Positions 47,492 through 55,885 of a stretch of DNA of 64,000 nt are shown piece after piece. Position numbers and translations under genes: made by a program. Below the pieces are notes generated by a model. That model was not told where the DNA came from and did no database searches. It saw only the letters and a program-made list of their open reading frames with translations. Origin of the DNA: Bacteroides sp. GTDB lineage: Bacteria; Bacteroidota; Bacteroidia; Bacteroidales; Bacteroidaceae. Each line of letters starts with the position of its first letter. Positions within the stretch are counted from its first letter, which is position 1. Location: contig JALCME010000020.1 of the NCBI GenBank assembly GCA_022648295.1, positions 38,492-102,491 of the forward strand. The letters are read 5' to 3'.

Positions 47492-47562
47492 CACTTCAAT
47501 CCTCTAGCTGCTAATACAGATACTGTCCCTCATTTTGTATAATTTATGTAAATAAAAAAATT

Positions 47563-47590
47563 CAGGATTCAGGTTTATACCTGAATCCTG
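47563..47590. terminator. Bidirectional terminator after mazG
   Basis: CAGGATTCAGGT (47563-47574) pairs exactly with ACCTGAATCCTG (47579-47590) around a 4-nt loop. TTTT follows on the plus strand, and a longer T-run on the minus strand. Confidence 0.85.
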
Positions 47591-47726
47591 TTTTCAAAGA
47601 TAATCAGCAATTGATTAAAAATCAATCCCCAATTCCAAATATGAGGTTAGTATTATTTTTTCAACAGGCAGATAAACAAACATTTTGGAAATTCTCTATT
47701 ATCTTGTATACGCAACAACCAAAAAC

Positions 47727-47754
47727 TGCGATTTAATCAAAAGTCTAAATCGCA
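47727..47754 (-). terminator. Terminator after the ECF sigma operon
   Basis: TGCGATTTA (47727-47735) pairs with TAAATCGCA (47746-47754), followed on the minus strand by GTTTTTGG. It sits about 43 bp past the last gene of the sigma operon. Confidence 0.7.
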
Positions 47755-47796
47755 ATTCTAATTTCAGAGATAACAATAAGAGTTTTCTCTTAGCCT

Positions 47797-48267
47797 TTAC
47801 TTTGCACTTTTACGAGAATTATTCGGTCTCATATGCCGTTGCATTCCTTTCAATAATTCGCGATGGAAGCGCATCTCAGCCCGTTGAACCTGATATATTT
47901 TTTTAAAAGAAAGGATTTTCTTAAACTTATCAAAATACATCTTATCCAGACGATCGGAAGATATACGAGCATTATAAATGCCTTCTAATATTTCTTCATA
48001 TTCTGTTTCTGTCGTATTTTGATCCCTCCCCTCGCGGACTAAGTTCCAAGCTTCATCATTTAGAACTTTCTTTCGATCCTGCAATTCAAAATAGACAGGA
48101 AAAAATTTAGCCGCTTCTTCTTGCGTAAGCCCTGCTTTTTCTATAATAAAAGCTTTCTGCTTAGCTCTAAATTCTTCAGGAGACAAATGTTGGTTGCACC
48201 CGTCAGCTGCCCAAAGAGAACCAATGCTACATAATATTATTCCAACTAAAACAACTAACTTTTTCAT
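47797..48267 (-). CDS. Small exported helical protein in an ECF sigma operon
   Basis: A 156-residue protein with a signal peptide (GSLWAADG). The mature part is all helical and charged (SPEEFRAKQKAFIIEKAGLTQEEAAKFFPVYFELQDRKK). It resembles periplasmic Spy/CpxP-like proteins in size and composition but has no clear LTxxQ motif. It is the third gene of the operon with the sigma factor. I infer an envelope-stress sensor or chaperone. Confidence 0.68.
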   Translation of the reverse strand: MKKLVVLVGIILCSIGSLWAADGCNQHLSPEEFRAKQKAFIIEKAGLTQEEAAKFFPVYFELQDRKKVLNDEAWNLVREGRDQNTTETEYEEILEGIYNARISSDRLDKMYFDKFKKILSFKKIYQVQRAEMRFHRELLKGMQRHMRPNNSRKSAK

Positions 48268-48301
48268 CGTTTATGTACTTTTTATTAAAGCTTTCTTTAA
48301 A

Positions 48302-48682
48302 TTACTCCATACCAGGATTAGCATCCGTCAAATAGATATACAACGAATAATCATCCATCATTGAATTATCTAAAGCAGTACTTATATATTCATCAGATAC
48401 AGCCTCCGTATCATTCCCCTTCGTCGCAACAGAATTTGTTACCCGATCTGTAGAAGCAACACGTATAATCAAAGCCGCTCCAATAAACATAGCAGTCATA
48501 TATACCCATGGCCTTACTTTTTCCCATCTAGTAGGTACTCTAGGCTCCAACAATTGTGTTTCTTTTGCCGGAAGATTCTTCATAACCTCCGAAGTGAAAT
48601 TTTCAAAATATCCACTTGGAACCTGAAATGCATTTTCTTTCCCCACTTTTTCTAATATACTGTTTTGTTCCTTCATAAACAT
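48302..48682 (-). CDS. Small single-pass membrane protein, candidate anti-sigma factor
   Basis: A 126-residue protein. Residues 1-50 are predicted cytoplasmic (EKVGKENAFQVPSGYFENFTSEVMKNL), followed by one membrane helix (about 56-74, WVYMTAMFIGAALIIRVAS) and a periplasmic tail. It lies between the sigma factor and the exported protein. Position and topology fit an anti-sigma factor or a partner of one, but no zinc-binding anti-sigma motif is seen, so this is inference. Confidence 0.65.
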   Translation of the reverse strand: MFMKEQNSILEKVGKENAFQVPSGYFENFTSEVMKNLPAKETQLLEPRVPTRWEKVRPWVYMTAMFIGAALIIRVASTDRVTNSVATKGNDTEAVSDEYISTALDNSMMDDYSLYIYLTDANPGME

Positions 48683-48723
48683 TTCCCTCCCTATTTCATT
48701 AGACTATTTCCTATCTCAAAGGT

Positions 48724-49278
48724 TTAAACTTCATCTTCTAAAAACTTCTCTATTTTTTTCACGGCATGATGATAAGAAGCCTTCAAAGCACCGACAGAGG
48801 TGCCAAATATCTCCGACATCTCTTCATATTTCATTTCTTGATAATATTTTAGATTGAATACCATACGTTGCTTTTCAGGAAGAGTGAGTAATGCTTTTTG
48901 CAAGGCCAACTGAATCTGTTCCCCTGAAAAATACGGATCACTTTCCAACCTTTGCAAGACTGTGATGTCCGCATCGTCAATAGGAACAGAAACAACTGCT
49001 TTCTGTTTATTCAGAAAAGTAAGACATTCATTCAGAGCAATACGATATAACCATGTGGAAAGCTTTGCCTCTGCGCGAAAATAATCAATATTGACCCACG
49101 CTTTAATAAAAGTATTTTGCAACAGATCATTAGCATCATCATGAGATAATACCATTCGACGAATCTGCCAATATAATTGTTCGCTATACTGAGCCACAAT
49201 CATTTCAAATCCCCGCCTTTGCGTCATTTTATTTTGCAAGAGCAATAATACCTCATTTTCATTATAAGAAGGACTCAT
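48724..49278 (-). CDS. ECF-type RNA polymerase sigma factor
   Basis: A 184-residue sigma-70 family protein. Region 2 contains DDANDLLQNTFIKAWVNIDYFRAEAKLSTWLYRIALNECL and region 4 contains LPEKQRMVFNLKYYQEMKYEEMSEIFGTSVGALKASYHHAVKKIEKFL. It lacks regions 1 and 3, as ECF factors do. It directs polymerase to a special promoter set, here probably envelope-related. A TATATTTG element at 49311-49318 is its probable promoter. Confidence 0.93.
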   Translation of the reverse strand: MSPSYNENEVLLLLQNKMTQRRGFEMIVAQYSEQLYWQIRRMVLSHDDANDLLQNTFIKAWVNIDYFRAEAKLSTWLYRIALNECLTFLNKQKAVVSVPIDDADITVLQRLESDPYFSGEQIQLALQKALLTLPEKQRMVFNLKYYQEMKYEEMSEIFGTSVGALKASYHHAVKKIEKFLEDEV

Positions 49279-49310
49279 AAAACACGTATCAATTTATTCT
49301 TAGACTATAG

Positions 49311-49318
49311 CAAATATA
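49311..49318 (-). promoter_or_regulatory. -7 element of the ECF sigma operon
   Basis: The minus strand reads TATATTTG, 33 bp upstream of the sigma factor start. Confidence 0.5.
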
Positions 49319-49566
49319 AATAGTTTAACCGGCTTCTTTAACAACTATTCCTATATATGGTTTCACTTTTAAAAGCACGACTAATTGTAAATAAAAACAA
49401 TAAAATAATTTTCAAAAGTCATGATTTCCTTTACAAAAAGCCCTATATTTTTACACACAAATATACCGAATTCACTTCAATAAAACAAAAGCTTCATAAA
49501 AAACAAAATTCATCTATGTACCCGTACTTGAATATAGCAATTAGTCCCGGAACTTATAGACTAAAA

Positions 49567-50481
49567 TTAAACTGATATGCAAAGCGTTTCATTAGCAAGC
49601 TGTGTGTTCAAGAAAACAGCTTTGGCCTCCGACAGCAATACATCCTCATTTTCATATCGTGCAGAAAAATGTCCGATAACTAGTTTCTTGACTTTAGCAG
49701 CACGAGCAATTTCCGCCGCCTGCATTGCAGTAGAATGGAAAGTCTCTTTAGCGCGAGCTAATTCTGCATTAGCAAAAGTTGCTTCATGAAATAATAAATC
49801 AACTTCCTTAATTTGCTCTACAATTTCCGGAGAATAAATCGTATCAGAACAATACGCATATCGCCGAGGTAAAGGAGCTGGCACTGTCAATCGGGAATTA
49901 GGTATGATTTCCCCATCCGGAGTCATATAATCACTCCCATTTTTAATGCGATTCAGTTCATAAACAGGGACTTTATAAAAATCAACCATATCTCTGACAA
50001 TATGATTTAAACTCTGCTTCTCAGCAAACAAGAATCCACAACAAGGTACTCGGTGATGTAATGGAATGGTAGTTACCGTTAACGAACGGTCTTCATAAAT
50101 AAGGCATGATTCTTTGGTATCAAACTCATGGAAAAGAACTTTATACGTCATCTGCCGGCAGAAATAATCAAGCATTGGAGCCAACAATTTTTCTAATCCA
50201 TGCGGCGAATAAATATGAAGTTCCGCCGTACGTCCCAATAAGTTAAAAGTAGAAATCAATCCTAATAAGCCAAAACAATGATCTCCATGTAGGTGAGAAA
50301 TAAAAATGCTATTTAAACGAGAAAATTTCAACTTTGATTTACGAAATTGCAATTGCGCCCCTTCACCACAGTCTATCATATATAATTTATCGCGCAAGTT
50401 AACGATCTGCGAAGAAGCAAAATGACGAGTAGTAGGTAATGCAGAGCCACAACCAAGTATGTTTAACTCAAATTTTTCCAT
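49567..50481 (-). CDS. rnz: Ribonuclease Z (tRNA 3' endonuclease)
   Basis: A 304-residue metallo-beta-lactamase-fold nuclease that trims the 3' trailer of tRNA precursors. The metal motif is SHLHGDHCFGLLGL, preceded by MIDCGEGAQLQFRKSKLKFSRLNSIFI. Further ligands are HHRVPCCGFLF, CSDTIY and IGHFSAR. The start lies 7 bp from a TATCTTTG element, so the mRNA may have almost no leader. It matters here because Bacteroidota tRNA genes often lack an encoded CCA. Confidence 0.94.
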   Translation of the reverse strand: MEKFELNILGCGSALPTTRHFASSQIVNLRDKLYMIDCGEGAQLQFRKSKLKFSRLNSIFISHLHGDHCFGLLGLISTFNLLGRTAELHIYSPHGLEKLLAPMLDYFCRQMTYKVLFHEFDTKESCLIYEDRSLTVTTIPLHHRVPCCGFLFAEKQSLNHIVRDMVDFYKVPVYELNRIKNGSDYMTPDGEIIPNSRLTVPAPLPRRYAYCSDTIYSPEIVEQIKEVDLLFHEATFANAELARAKETFHSTAMQAAEIARAAKVKKLVIGHFSARYENEDVLLSEAKAVFLNTQLANETLCISV

Positions 50482-50488
50482 ATTTGTA

Positions 50489-50496
50489 CAAAGATA
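50489..50496 (-). promoter_or_regulatory. -7 element directly before rnz
   Basis: The minus strand reads TATCTTTG only 7 bp upstream of the rnz ATG, which predicts a leaderless or nearly leaderless transcript. Confidence 0.55.
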
Positions 50497-50577
50497 AAAG
50501 AATCTCTTCTAATGTCACACTTTCTGGCTTGAAGTTTTTGATAAACCCACTACACCATTATAATAATAAAAAGAAAA

Positions 50578-50606
50578 AAGTGGACTCTTTTAATAGAGCC
50601 CACTTT
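50578..50606 (-). terminator. Terminator after rpsA
   Basis: AAAGTGGACTC (50578-50588) pairs with GAGCCCACTTT (50596-50606) with one mismatch. On the minus strand a T-rich tail follows. Confidence 0.75.
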
Positions 50607-50628
50607 CAACTATTTTATATCAAAAAGC

Positions 50629-52410
50629 TTATTTTTTTCCAGCTTCCATCTGTTCCTTTAAAGCAGCTAAAGCGTCAATATCACCCAAAGTAGTAGAAGC
50701 AGCCTGATTCTGGATAGTCGAATCTTCTTTCTTCGCAGGTTTCTTAACTTTCTTTTCTGCCCTAACTTCTGCCTTAGCAGCATCTTCAAATATACGGCTA
50801 TGAGAAAGGATTATACGCTTAGCATCCTTATTGAACTCAATAACCTTGAAAGACAATTTTTCGTCTAATTGTGCCTGAGAGCCGTCTTCTTTAACAAGAT
50901 GTTTTGGAGTAGCAAAACCCTCTACACCATAAGGCAAAGCAACAACTGCTCCCTTATCCAGCATTTCAATAATAGTACCTTCATGTATAGATCCTACTGT
51001 GAATACTGTTTCAAATACGTCCCATGGATTCTCTTCAAGTTGCTTATGTCCAAGACTTAAACGACGATTCTCTTTATCTATTTCCAGAACTTGCACTTCA
51101 ATGTCTGCACCGATCTGAGTAAATTCAGACGGATGTTTTATCTTCTTAGTCCAAGATAAGTCTGAAATATGAATCAAGCCATCTACACCTTCTTCGATTT
51201 CAACAAAAACGCCAAAATTGGTAAAGTTACGTACTTTCGCAGTATGCTGAGAACCTACAGGATATTTCTCTTCGATCGTTTCCCAAGGATCTTGTTTAAG
51301 TTGCTTAATACCTAAAGACATTTTACGTTCTTCACGATCTAATGTCAATACAACAGCTTCAACTTCATCACCAACTTTCATGAAATCTTGAGCAGAACGC
51401 AAATGCTGAGACCATGACATTTCAGATACATGAATCAACCCTTCAACGCCTGGAGCAATTTCAATGAATGCACCATAATCAGCCATCACAACAACTTTAC
51501 CTTGTACCTTATCACCAACTTTCAAGTTAGGATCAAGAGAATCCCAAGGATGCGGAGTCAACTGCTTCAAACCAAGAGCAATACGTTTCTTTTCGTCATC
51601 AAAATCAAGAATAACAACATTTAGCTTTTGGTCAAGTTCAACAACCTCTTTCGGATCACTAACACGTCCCCAAGAGAGATCTGTAATATGAATTAAACCA
51701 TCTACACCACCTAAATCAATAAATACTCCATAAGAAGTAATATTTTTAACTGTACCTTCAAGTACCTGGCCTTTTTCGAGTTTACTAATAATTTCTTTCT
51801 TCTGTTGTTCCAATTCAGCCTCAATAAGAGCTTTATGTGAAACGACAACATTCTTAAATTCTTGATTGATCTTGACAACCTTGAATTCCATTGTTTTTCC
51901 AACAAATACATCATAATCGCGGATTGGCTTCACGTCAATTTGAGAGCCCGGCAAGAAAGCTTCAATGCCAAATACATCCACAATCATACCACCCTTAGTG
52001 CGGCACTTGATGTAACCCTTAATAATTTCTTCATTTTCCAAAGCTGCATTTACACGATCCCATGAACGAGTAGCGCGGGCTTTTCTATGAGACAGTACCA
52101 GCTGTCCTTTTTTGTCCTCCTGACTTTCGATATACACTTCTACTGTGTCACCCACCTTCAAATCAGGATTGTAACGGAATTCATTCAAAGGAATGACACC
52201 GTCCGATTTGTAACCGATGTTCACTACGACTTCACGTTTGTTCATTGCGATTACAGTTCCGTCAACTACCTCACGGTCGTTAACTTTGCTAAGCGTACTA
52301 TCGTAAGCTTTTTCTAACTCATCATGGCTAGCACTTGTAGCAGTTTCACCATTTTCATACGCATCCCAATTGAAATCATCCAAGGGAGCTACATCTTTTA
52401 AGTTTTCCAT
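50629..52410 (-). CDS. rpsA: 30S ribosomal protein S1
   Basis: A 593-residue protein with six S1 RNA-binding domains. Repeats such as GTVKNITSYGVFIDLGGVDGLIHITDLSWGRVSDP, GKVVVMADYGAFIEIAPGVEGLIHVSEMSW and KVRNFTNFGVFVEIEEGVDGLIHISDLSW are clear. S1 helps the 30S subunit bind and unfold mRNA, and it is central in Bacteroidota because they use little Shine-Dalgarno sequence. It has an Asp/Glu-rich N-terminus and a Lys/Ala-rich tail. Confidence 0.96.
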   Translation of the reverse strand: MENLKDVAPLDDFNWDAYENGETATSASHDELEKAYDSTLSKVNDREVVDGTVIAMNKREVVVNIGYKSDGVIPLNEFRYNPDLKVGDTVEVYIESQEDKKGQLVLSHRKARATRSWDRVNAALENEEIIKGYIKCRTKGGMIVDVFGIEAFLPGSQIDVKPIRDYDVFVGKTMEFKVVKINQEFKNVVVSHKALIEAELEQQKKEIISKLEKGQVLEGTVKNITSYGVFIDLGGVDGLIHITDLSWGRVSDPKEVVELDQKLNVVILDFDDEKKRIALGLKQLTPHPWDSLDPNLKVGDKVQGKVVVMADYGAFIEIAPGVEGLIHVSEMSWSQHLRSAQDFMKVGDEVEAVVLTLDREERKMSLGIKQLKQDPWETIEEKYPVGSQHTAKVRNFTNFGVFVEIEEGVDGLIHISDLSWTKKIKHPSEFTQIGADIEVQVLEIDKENRRLSLGHKQLEENPWDVFETVFTVGSIHEGTIIEMLDKGAVVALPYGVEGFATPKHLVKEDGSQAQLDEKLSFKVIEFNKDAKRIILSHSRIFEDAAKAEVRAEKKVKKPAKKEDSTIQNQAASTTLGDIDALAALKEQMEAGKK

Positions 52411-52474
52411 TAATAAAAAGAGTTGTTAAATAATTAATTAAGTGAGACATTATATAGGCTTATAAAACCGGGCG

Positions 52475-52482
52475 CAAAGATA
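52475..52482 (-). promoter_or_regulatory. -7 element of rpsA
   Basis: The minus strand reads TATCTTTG, about 65 bp upstream of the rpsA start. Confidence 0.6.
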
Positions 52483-52575
52483 AGAGTATTTTCTTGAATA
52501 ACAAAAGGTTCTATTCAAAAAAAACACTTCTATCTTTACATTACATAGCGGAGAATTTATTCCCAAAATATTGAT

Positions 52576-53277
52576 TTAATTCTTCAAAAAGTAATTTACC
52601 GTAGTCACTACACGTATACTTTTGATGTAAGGGGTATTTGCATCTCGATCCGAAATCGTAAATTGACCCTGGGATGCATTCTTAATTTTTCCTAAAGTGC
52701 TTTCAGAGTCTTTTGCAAACTTTTCACCTGCAGCACGAGCATTTTTAGTAGCCTCTTCTATCATTTGAGGTTTTATCTTATTCAATTCTGTAAATTCATA
52801 AACTGTATTATAACGATAATCACCACCTGTTATCGCAATACCCTGTTTCAAAAGTTCAGCTTGTTCTGACATCAGTTTACGTATTCTATCCACATTATTA
52901 GAAGTCACCGTTATCACAGAAGTTGCATTATATCTGTACGAAGAAGGAGTAGATGAATAACGTTCTGCTTTCATATCCAAAATTTCAGGAGGAACAATAC
53001 TAATTTCACCTTCTGTAATTCCATGCGCTTTTAGGAAATCCACAATGGCTTTATTTTTCTTCGCCATATTTATATATAAAATGGCTGGATCATCCCCTAA
53101 ATCTTTATAAGCCAAAGGCCATATTACCTTATTTGCCAGAACCTCCATTTCGGCCAGACCTTTTACACTAACAACCCGATCTTTATCTTTAAAATCATTA
53201 ATGCCATTTCTAATCATCAGACCTAACAATAGCATTCCAATAGCAAGAATAACGGCCTCTACCTTCCATGTTTTCAT
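52576..53277 (-). CDS. SIMPL-domain (DUF541) exported protein
   Basis: A 233-residue protein with an N-terminal helix (EAVILAIGMLLLGLMIRNGI) and the SIMPL fold, seen in RVVSVKGLAEMEVLANKVIWPLAYKDLGDD and ARAAGEKFAKDSESTLGKIKNASQGQFTI. The domain occurs in periplasmic proteins and forms oligomeric rings. Biological role unknown. It lies alone between rpsA and coaW. Confidence 0.85.
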   Translation of the reverse strand: MKTWKVEAVILAIGMLLLGLMIRNGINDFKDKDRVVSVKGLAEMEVLANKVIWPLAYKDLGDDPAILYINMAKKNKAIVDFLKAHGITEGEISIVPPEILDMKAERYSSTPSSYRYNATSVITVTSNNVDRIRKLMSEQAELLKQGIAITGGDYRYNTVYEFTELNKIKPQMIEEATKNARAAGEKFAKDSESTLGKIKNASQGQFTISDRDANTPYIKSIRVVTTVNYFLKN

Positions 53278-53364
53278 AAGTCCTATCTTTTAATTGTTTA
53301 TATCACAAATGTAACATATAAAAACTACTCTACCAACAACACCCCAGCTATAAATAACAGCAAA

Positions 53365-54198
53365 TTAAACTTTATTACCTCTTTTTATATATGCTAATGC
53401 CGCACCAATTGCAGTCCGATATTCTGCATAAGGAGGAATGTGAAAACGAACATGGTATATATTTTCCATATTAGAAAAGACCTCATGACATTGAGGGAGT
53501 TGCGTAAGATTACCTATTAATACAAAATCCTTAATAGGAGTATTTAAAGCAGAAAGTACGACAGCCCCACCAATGGTTTGCAATACCATGTAAATAATTC
53601 CTTTAGCAATATCAGCTTGAGACACATTATTATCCGCCTTTCCAAATAAGGAAGCCGTTGCATGCACCGGCAAGTCGGGTAGAGCCCGATTACATATATC
53701 TCCTATTAACAAATTAATATGCTCTATATTTCCAGTCTCAGCAATCTCTGCAATTTGATGAAAATCATATGTTTTTAACAGTAAGCGTGAAAGTCCTTGT
53801 AAAGTTCCACCACCAATACCTATTCCACCAATGTGTTGTATTCCGTCGTGCGTTATTTGGACAAACGAAGTGCCTGTACCCATACTCACAACGATTAACT
53901 GATCAAGATCTGTAGCATGGCGTGCTCCAAGACCATTAGCTACAAATTCATCTATTTTATCTGTAGGCAATCCATATAATGGACTGTCAATATAGGCACT
54001 ACCTACGCCAGTAAGCATGACTTGCTCTATATCAGACAATTGAATTCCATTATCATAAATATATTTGCCAAAAGCCCCGAATAAAGAAGTTACAGGATCG
54101 GCTGCCGTAATGAACATTGGTGACTGAATTTGTTCACCATTAAGACCGACAATCTTTGTGGTACTTCCACCAACATCTATGCCTATTATCATTCCCAT
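53365..54198 (-). CDS. coaW: Type II pantothenate kinase
   Basis: A 277-residue ASKHA-fold kinase making 4'-phosphopantothenate, the first committed step of CoA synthesis. The phosphate-binding MGMIIGIDVGGSTTKIVG and the domain VVSMGTGTSFVQ, with GGGTLQGLSRLL, are typical of type II enzymes. Type II kinases differ from the type III CoaX found in many other bacteria. Its promoter TACCTTTG lies at 54221-54228. Confidence 0.88.
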   Translation of the reverse strand: MGMIIGIDVGGSTTKIVGLNGEQIQSPMFITAADPVTSLFGAFGKYIYDNGIQLSDIEQVMLTGVGSAYIDSPLYGLPTDKIDEFVANGLGARHATDLDQLIVVSMGTGTSFVQITHDGIQHIGGIGIGGGTLQGLSRLLLKTYDFHQIAEIAETGNIEHINLLIGDICNRALPDLPVHATASLFGKADNNVSQADIAKGIIYMVLQTIGGAVVLSALNTPIKDFVLIGNLTQLPQCHEVFSNMENIYHVRFHIPPYAEYRTAIGAALAYIKRGNKV

Positions 54199-54220
54199 AT
54201 AGCCCTAATATATTTTGTTG

Positions 54221-54228
54221 CAAAGGTA
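54221..54228 (-). promoter_or_regulatory. -7 element of coaW
   Basis: The minus strand reads TACCTTTG, 23 bp upstream of the coaW start. Confidence 0.6.
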
Positions 54229-54311
54229 TAAATAGATATGAAAGATTGATAACTATGTTCGAAAATAACATTGCAAATTCTATTTCCTCTTAAATTATAG
54301 ATTATAAAAAA

Positions 54312-54359
54312 GCCTTATTTGTGGATTTTATTACGATAAATCTATCACACGAATAAGGC
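54312..54359 (-). terminator. Terminator after the outer-membrane barrel gene
   Basis: GCCTTATT (54312-54319) pairs with AATAAGGC (54352-54359). On the minus strand TTTTTT follows. Confidence 0.7.
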
Positions 54360-54397
54360 AATCTATCTATATCACCAATAGTCAACGACTACATATT

Positions 54398-54979
54398 CTA
54401 AAATTTATAAGTTACACTTAAAGATATATTAGCATTTTTTGAACTTACATCTTTTACAACATCAACCATACCAAATTCACTTTCTAATGCAATGACAAAC
54501 TGACCAAAATCGAGACCAACTCCGACACCAAGCCCTGCATCAAAACGTCTAAAAGGTAATTTATCCCCAAACGTATCAACGCTCACTTCTACACCATCGG
54601 CTTTTTCTGTTGTTTTTCCAGCTATACCATAGGCAAAATAAGGGCCTGCATTCACCAATAAATTAGCTTTATCGGATATTTCAACATGAGCAGCAACCAT
54701 AATTGGAAGCTCAAGATAAACAGCATTAATCGTTGCATCAGTACCATCGTCCGAATCCTTTGCACCTTTAGATGTGATCAACAAAGATGGTTGCAAAGAC
54801 CATGTCTTATCAAAAGCATAATCCAAACCTCCCCCTACTTTAAGACCTAACTTGGCATCTCCCTTAAGATCACTAGTAAAATTACTGGCATTAATTCCTA
54901 CTTTTGCGTTCCACCTTATCTGAGCAGATGCTACTGCAGATATAAAAAGCATTAAAACCAAGAATAAATTACGTCTCAT
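54398..54979 (-). CDS. Small outer-membrane beta-barrel protein
   Basis: About 193 residues with a signal peptide (ISAVASAQ). The mature chain is an eight-strand-type barrel: IRWNAKVGINASNFTSDL, LKVGGGLDYAFDKTWSLQPSLLITSKG, and a C-terminal strand NISLSVTYKF ending in Phe. It resembles PorT/OmpW-like outer-membrane beta-barrel proteins common in Bacteroidota. I use the ATG at 54979, which gives the signal peptide, rather than the one at 55021. Confidence 0.82.
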   Translation of the reverse strand: MRRNLFLVLMLFISAVASAQIRWNAKVGINASNFTSDLKGDAKLGLKVGGGLDYAFDKTWSLQPSLLITSKGAKDSDDGTDATINAVYLELPIMVAAHVEISDKANLLVNAGPYFAYGIAGKTTEKADGVEVSVDTFGDKLPFRRFDAGLGVGVGLDFGQFVIALESEFGMVDVVKDVSSKNANISLSVTYKF

Positions 54980-55037
54980 TTTTTCTAATATTAAATTAAA
55001 TAGTATTTTTCGATATATCAATTATACATTGAGACTG

Positions 55038-55045
55038 CAAATATA
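55038..55045 (-). promoter_or_regulatory. -7 element of the barrel gene
   Basis: The minus strand reads TATATTTG, about 59 bp upstream of the start at 54979. Confidence 0.5.
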
Positions 55046-55427
55046 GTCCATTTTTTAATACGGCGTATCTTTTGCAATATTTTTCTTCTCATCATTCCAA
55101 CATTTACAATCAAAAGGATATTCCTCTCCCTGCGCAATATCTATTTTTCTTTCATTGAACTTTTAATACATGACACACAGAACGTTGAACAGCCAAAGCA
55201 TATATGGAGACAAACTCTATCAACATCAATTAAGAAAACTTAAAAAACATAGAATAAAGAGTAAGAGAGAGACTTGACTTTTAAATAAAACCATAAAAAA
55301 ACTTTTTATCGTATAATTATTCAATAATTAATTGACGAAAAATTTCTTCATTATGGAAGAAATCTTTTTCTTTGTGCTATTTTATACCTTGTATATAGGC
55401 ATTATATCAACATTAATAAAAATAATT
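55046..55427. other. Divergent intergenic region before the mmd cluster
   Basis: This stretch of about 380 bp between the barrel gene and the methylmalonyl-CoA epimerase gene has no recognisable gene. A longer frame for the epimerase starts at 55332, but it adds only a hydrophobic, low-complexity extension. TATACCTTG, close to the -7 consensus, lies near 55385. Confidence 0.5.
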
Positions 55428-55838
55428 ATGAAGATTTCACACATTGAACATTTGGGCATTGCCGTAAAAAGCATAGAAGAAGCCTTACCGTATTATGAGA
55501 ATGTATTAGGCCTAAAATGCTACAACATTGAGACTGTAGAGGATCAAAAAGTAAAAACAGCATTCTTAAAAGTAGGAGAAACCAAAATCGAGCTTCTCGA
55601 ACCAACATGCCCTGAAAGCACTATCGCTAAATTTATAGAAAATAAAGGTGCCGGTGTTCATCACGTAGCATTTGCAATTGAAGATGGAGTAGCGAACGCT
55701 CTCTCAGCAGCAGAAGCAGCTGGTATACGCTTAATAGATAAGGCACCACGCAAAGGGGCTGAAGGACTTCACATCGCCTTCTTACATCCAAAATCAACTT
55801 TAGGCGTCCTAACCGAACTGTGTGAAAAAAAAGATTAA
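55428..55838 (+). CDS. mce: Methylmalonyl-CoA epimerase
   Basis: About 136 residues of the vicinal-oxygen-chelate fold. Metal-site landmarks are HIEHLGIAVKSIEEALPYYENVLGL, ELLEPTCPES, GVHHVAF and GLHIAFLHPKSTLGVLTELCE. It interconverts (R)- and (S)-methylmalonyl-CoA, which lets succinyl-CoA flow to propionyl-CoA. The start at 55428 aligns with the family. It is the first gene of the decarboxylase operon, 47 bp before mmdA. Confidence 0.94.
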   Translation: MKISHIEHLGIAVKSIEEALPYYENVLGLKCYNIETVEDQKVKTAFLKVGETKIELLEPTCPESTIAKFIENKGAGVHHVAFAIEDGVANALSAAEAAGIRLIDKAPRKGAEGLHIAFLHPKSTLGVLTELCEKKD

Positions 55839-55885
55839 ACAACCGGATATAACACAATATTATAACCCCTTTAAAACAAAAACAA

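Noticed and set aside
48302..48682. Calling this gene an anti-sigma factor outright
   Set aside because: Topology and position fit, but no zinc-binding or FecR-type motif is seen, so it is left as a candidate.
55332..55427. Long N-terminal extension of methylmalonyl-CoA epimerase
   Set aside because: The extra 32 residues are hydrophobic low-complexity sequence with no counterpart in the family, and the family start aligns with the ATG at 55428.
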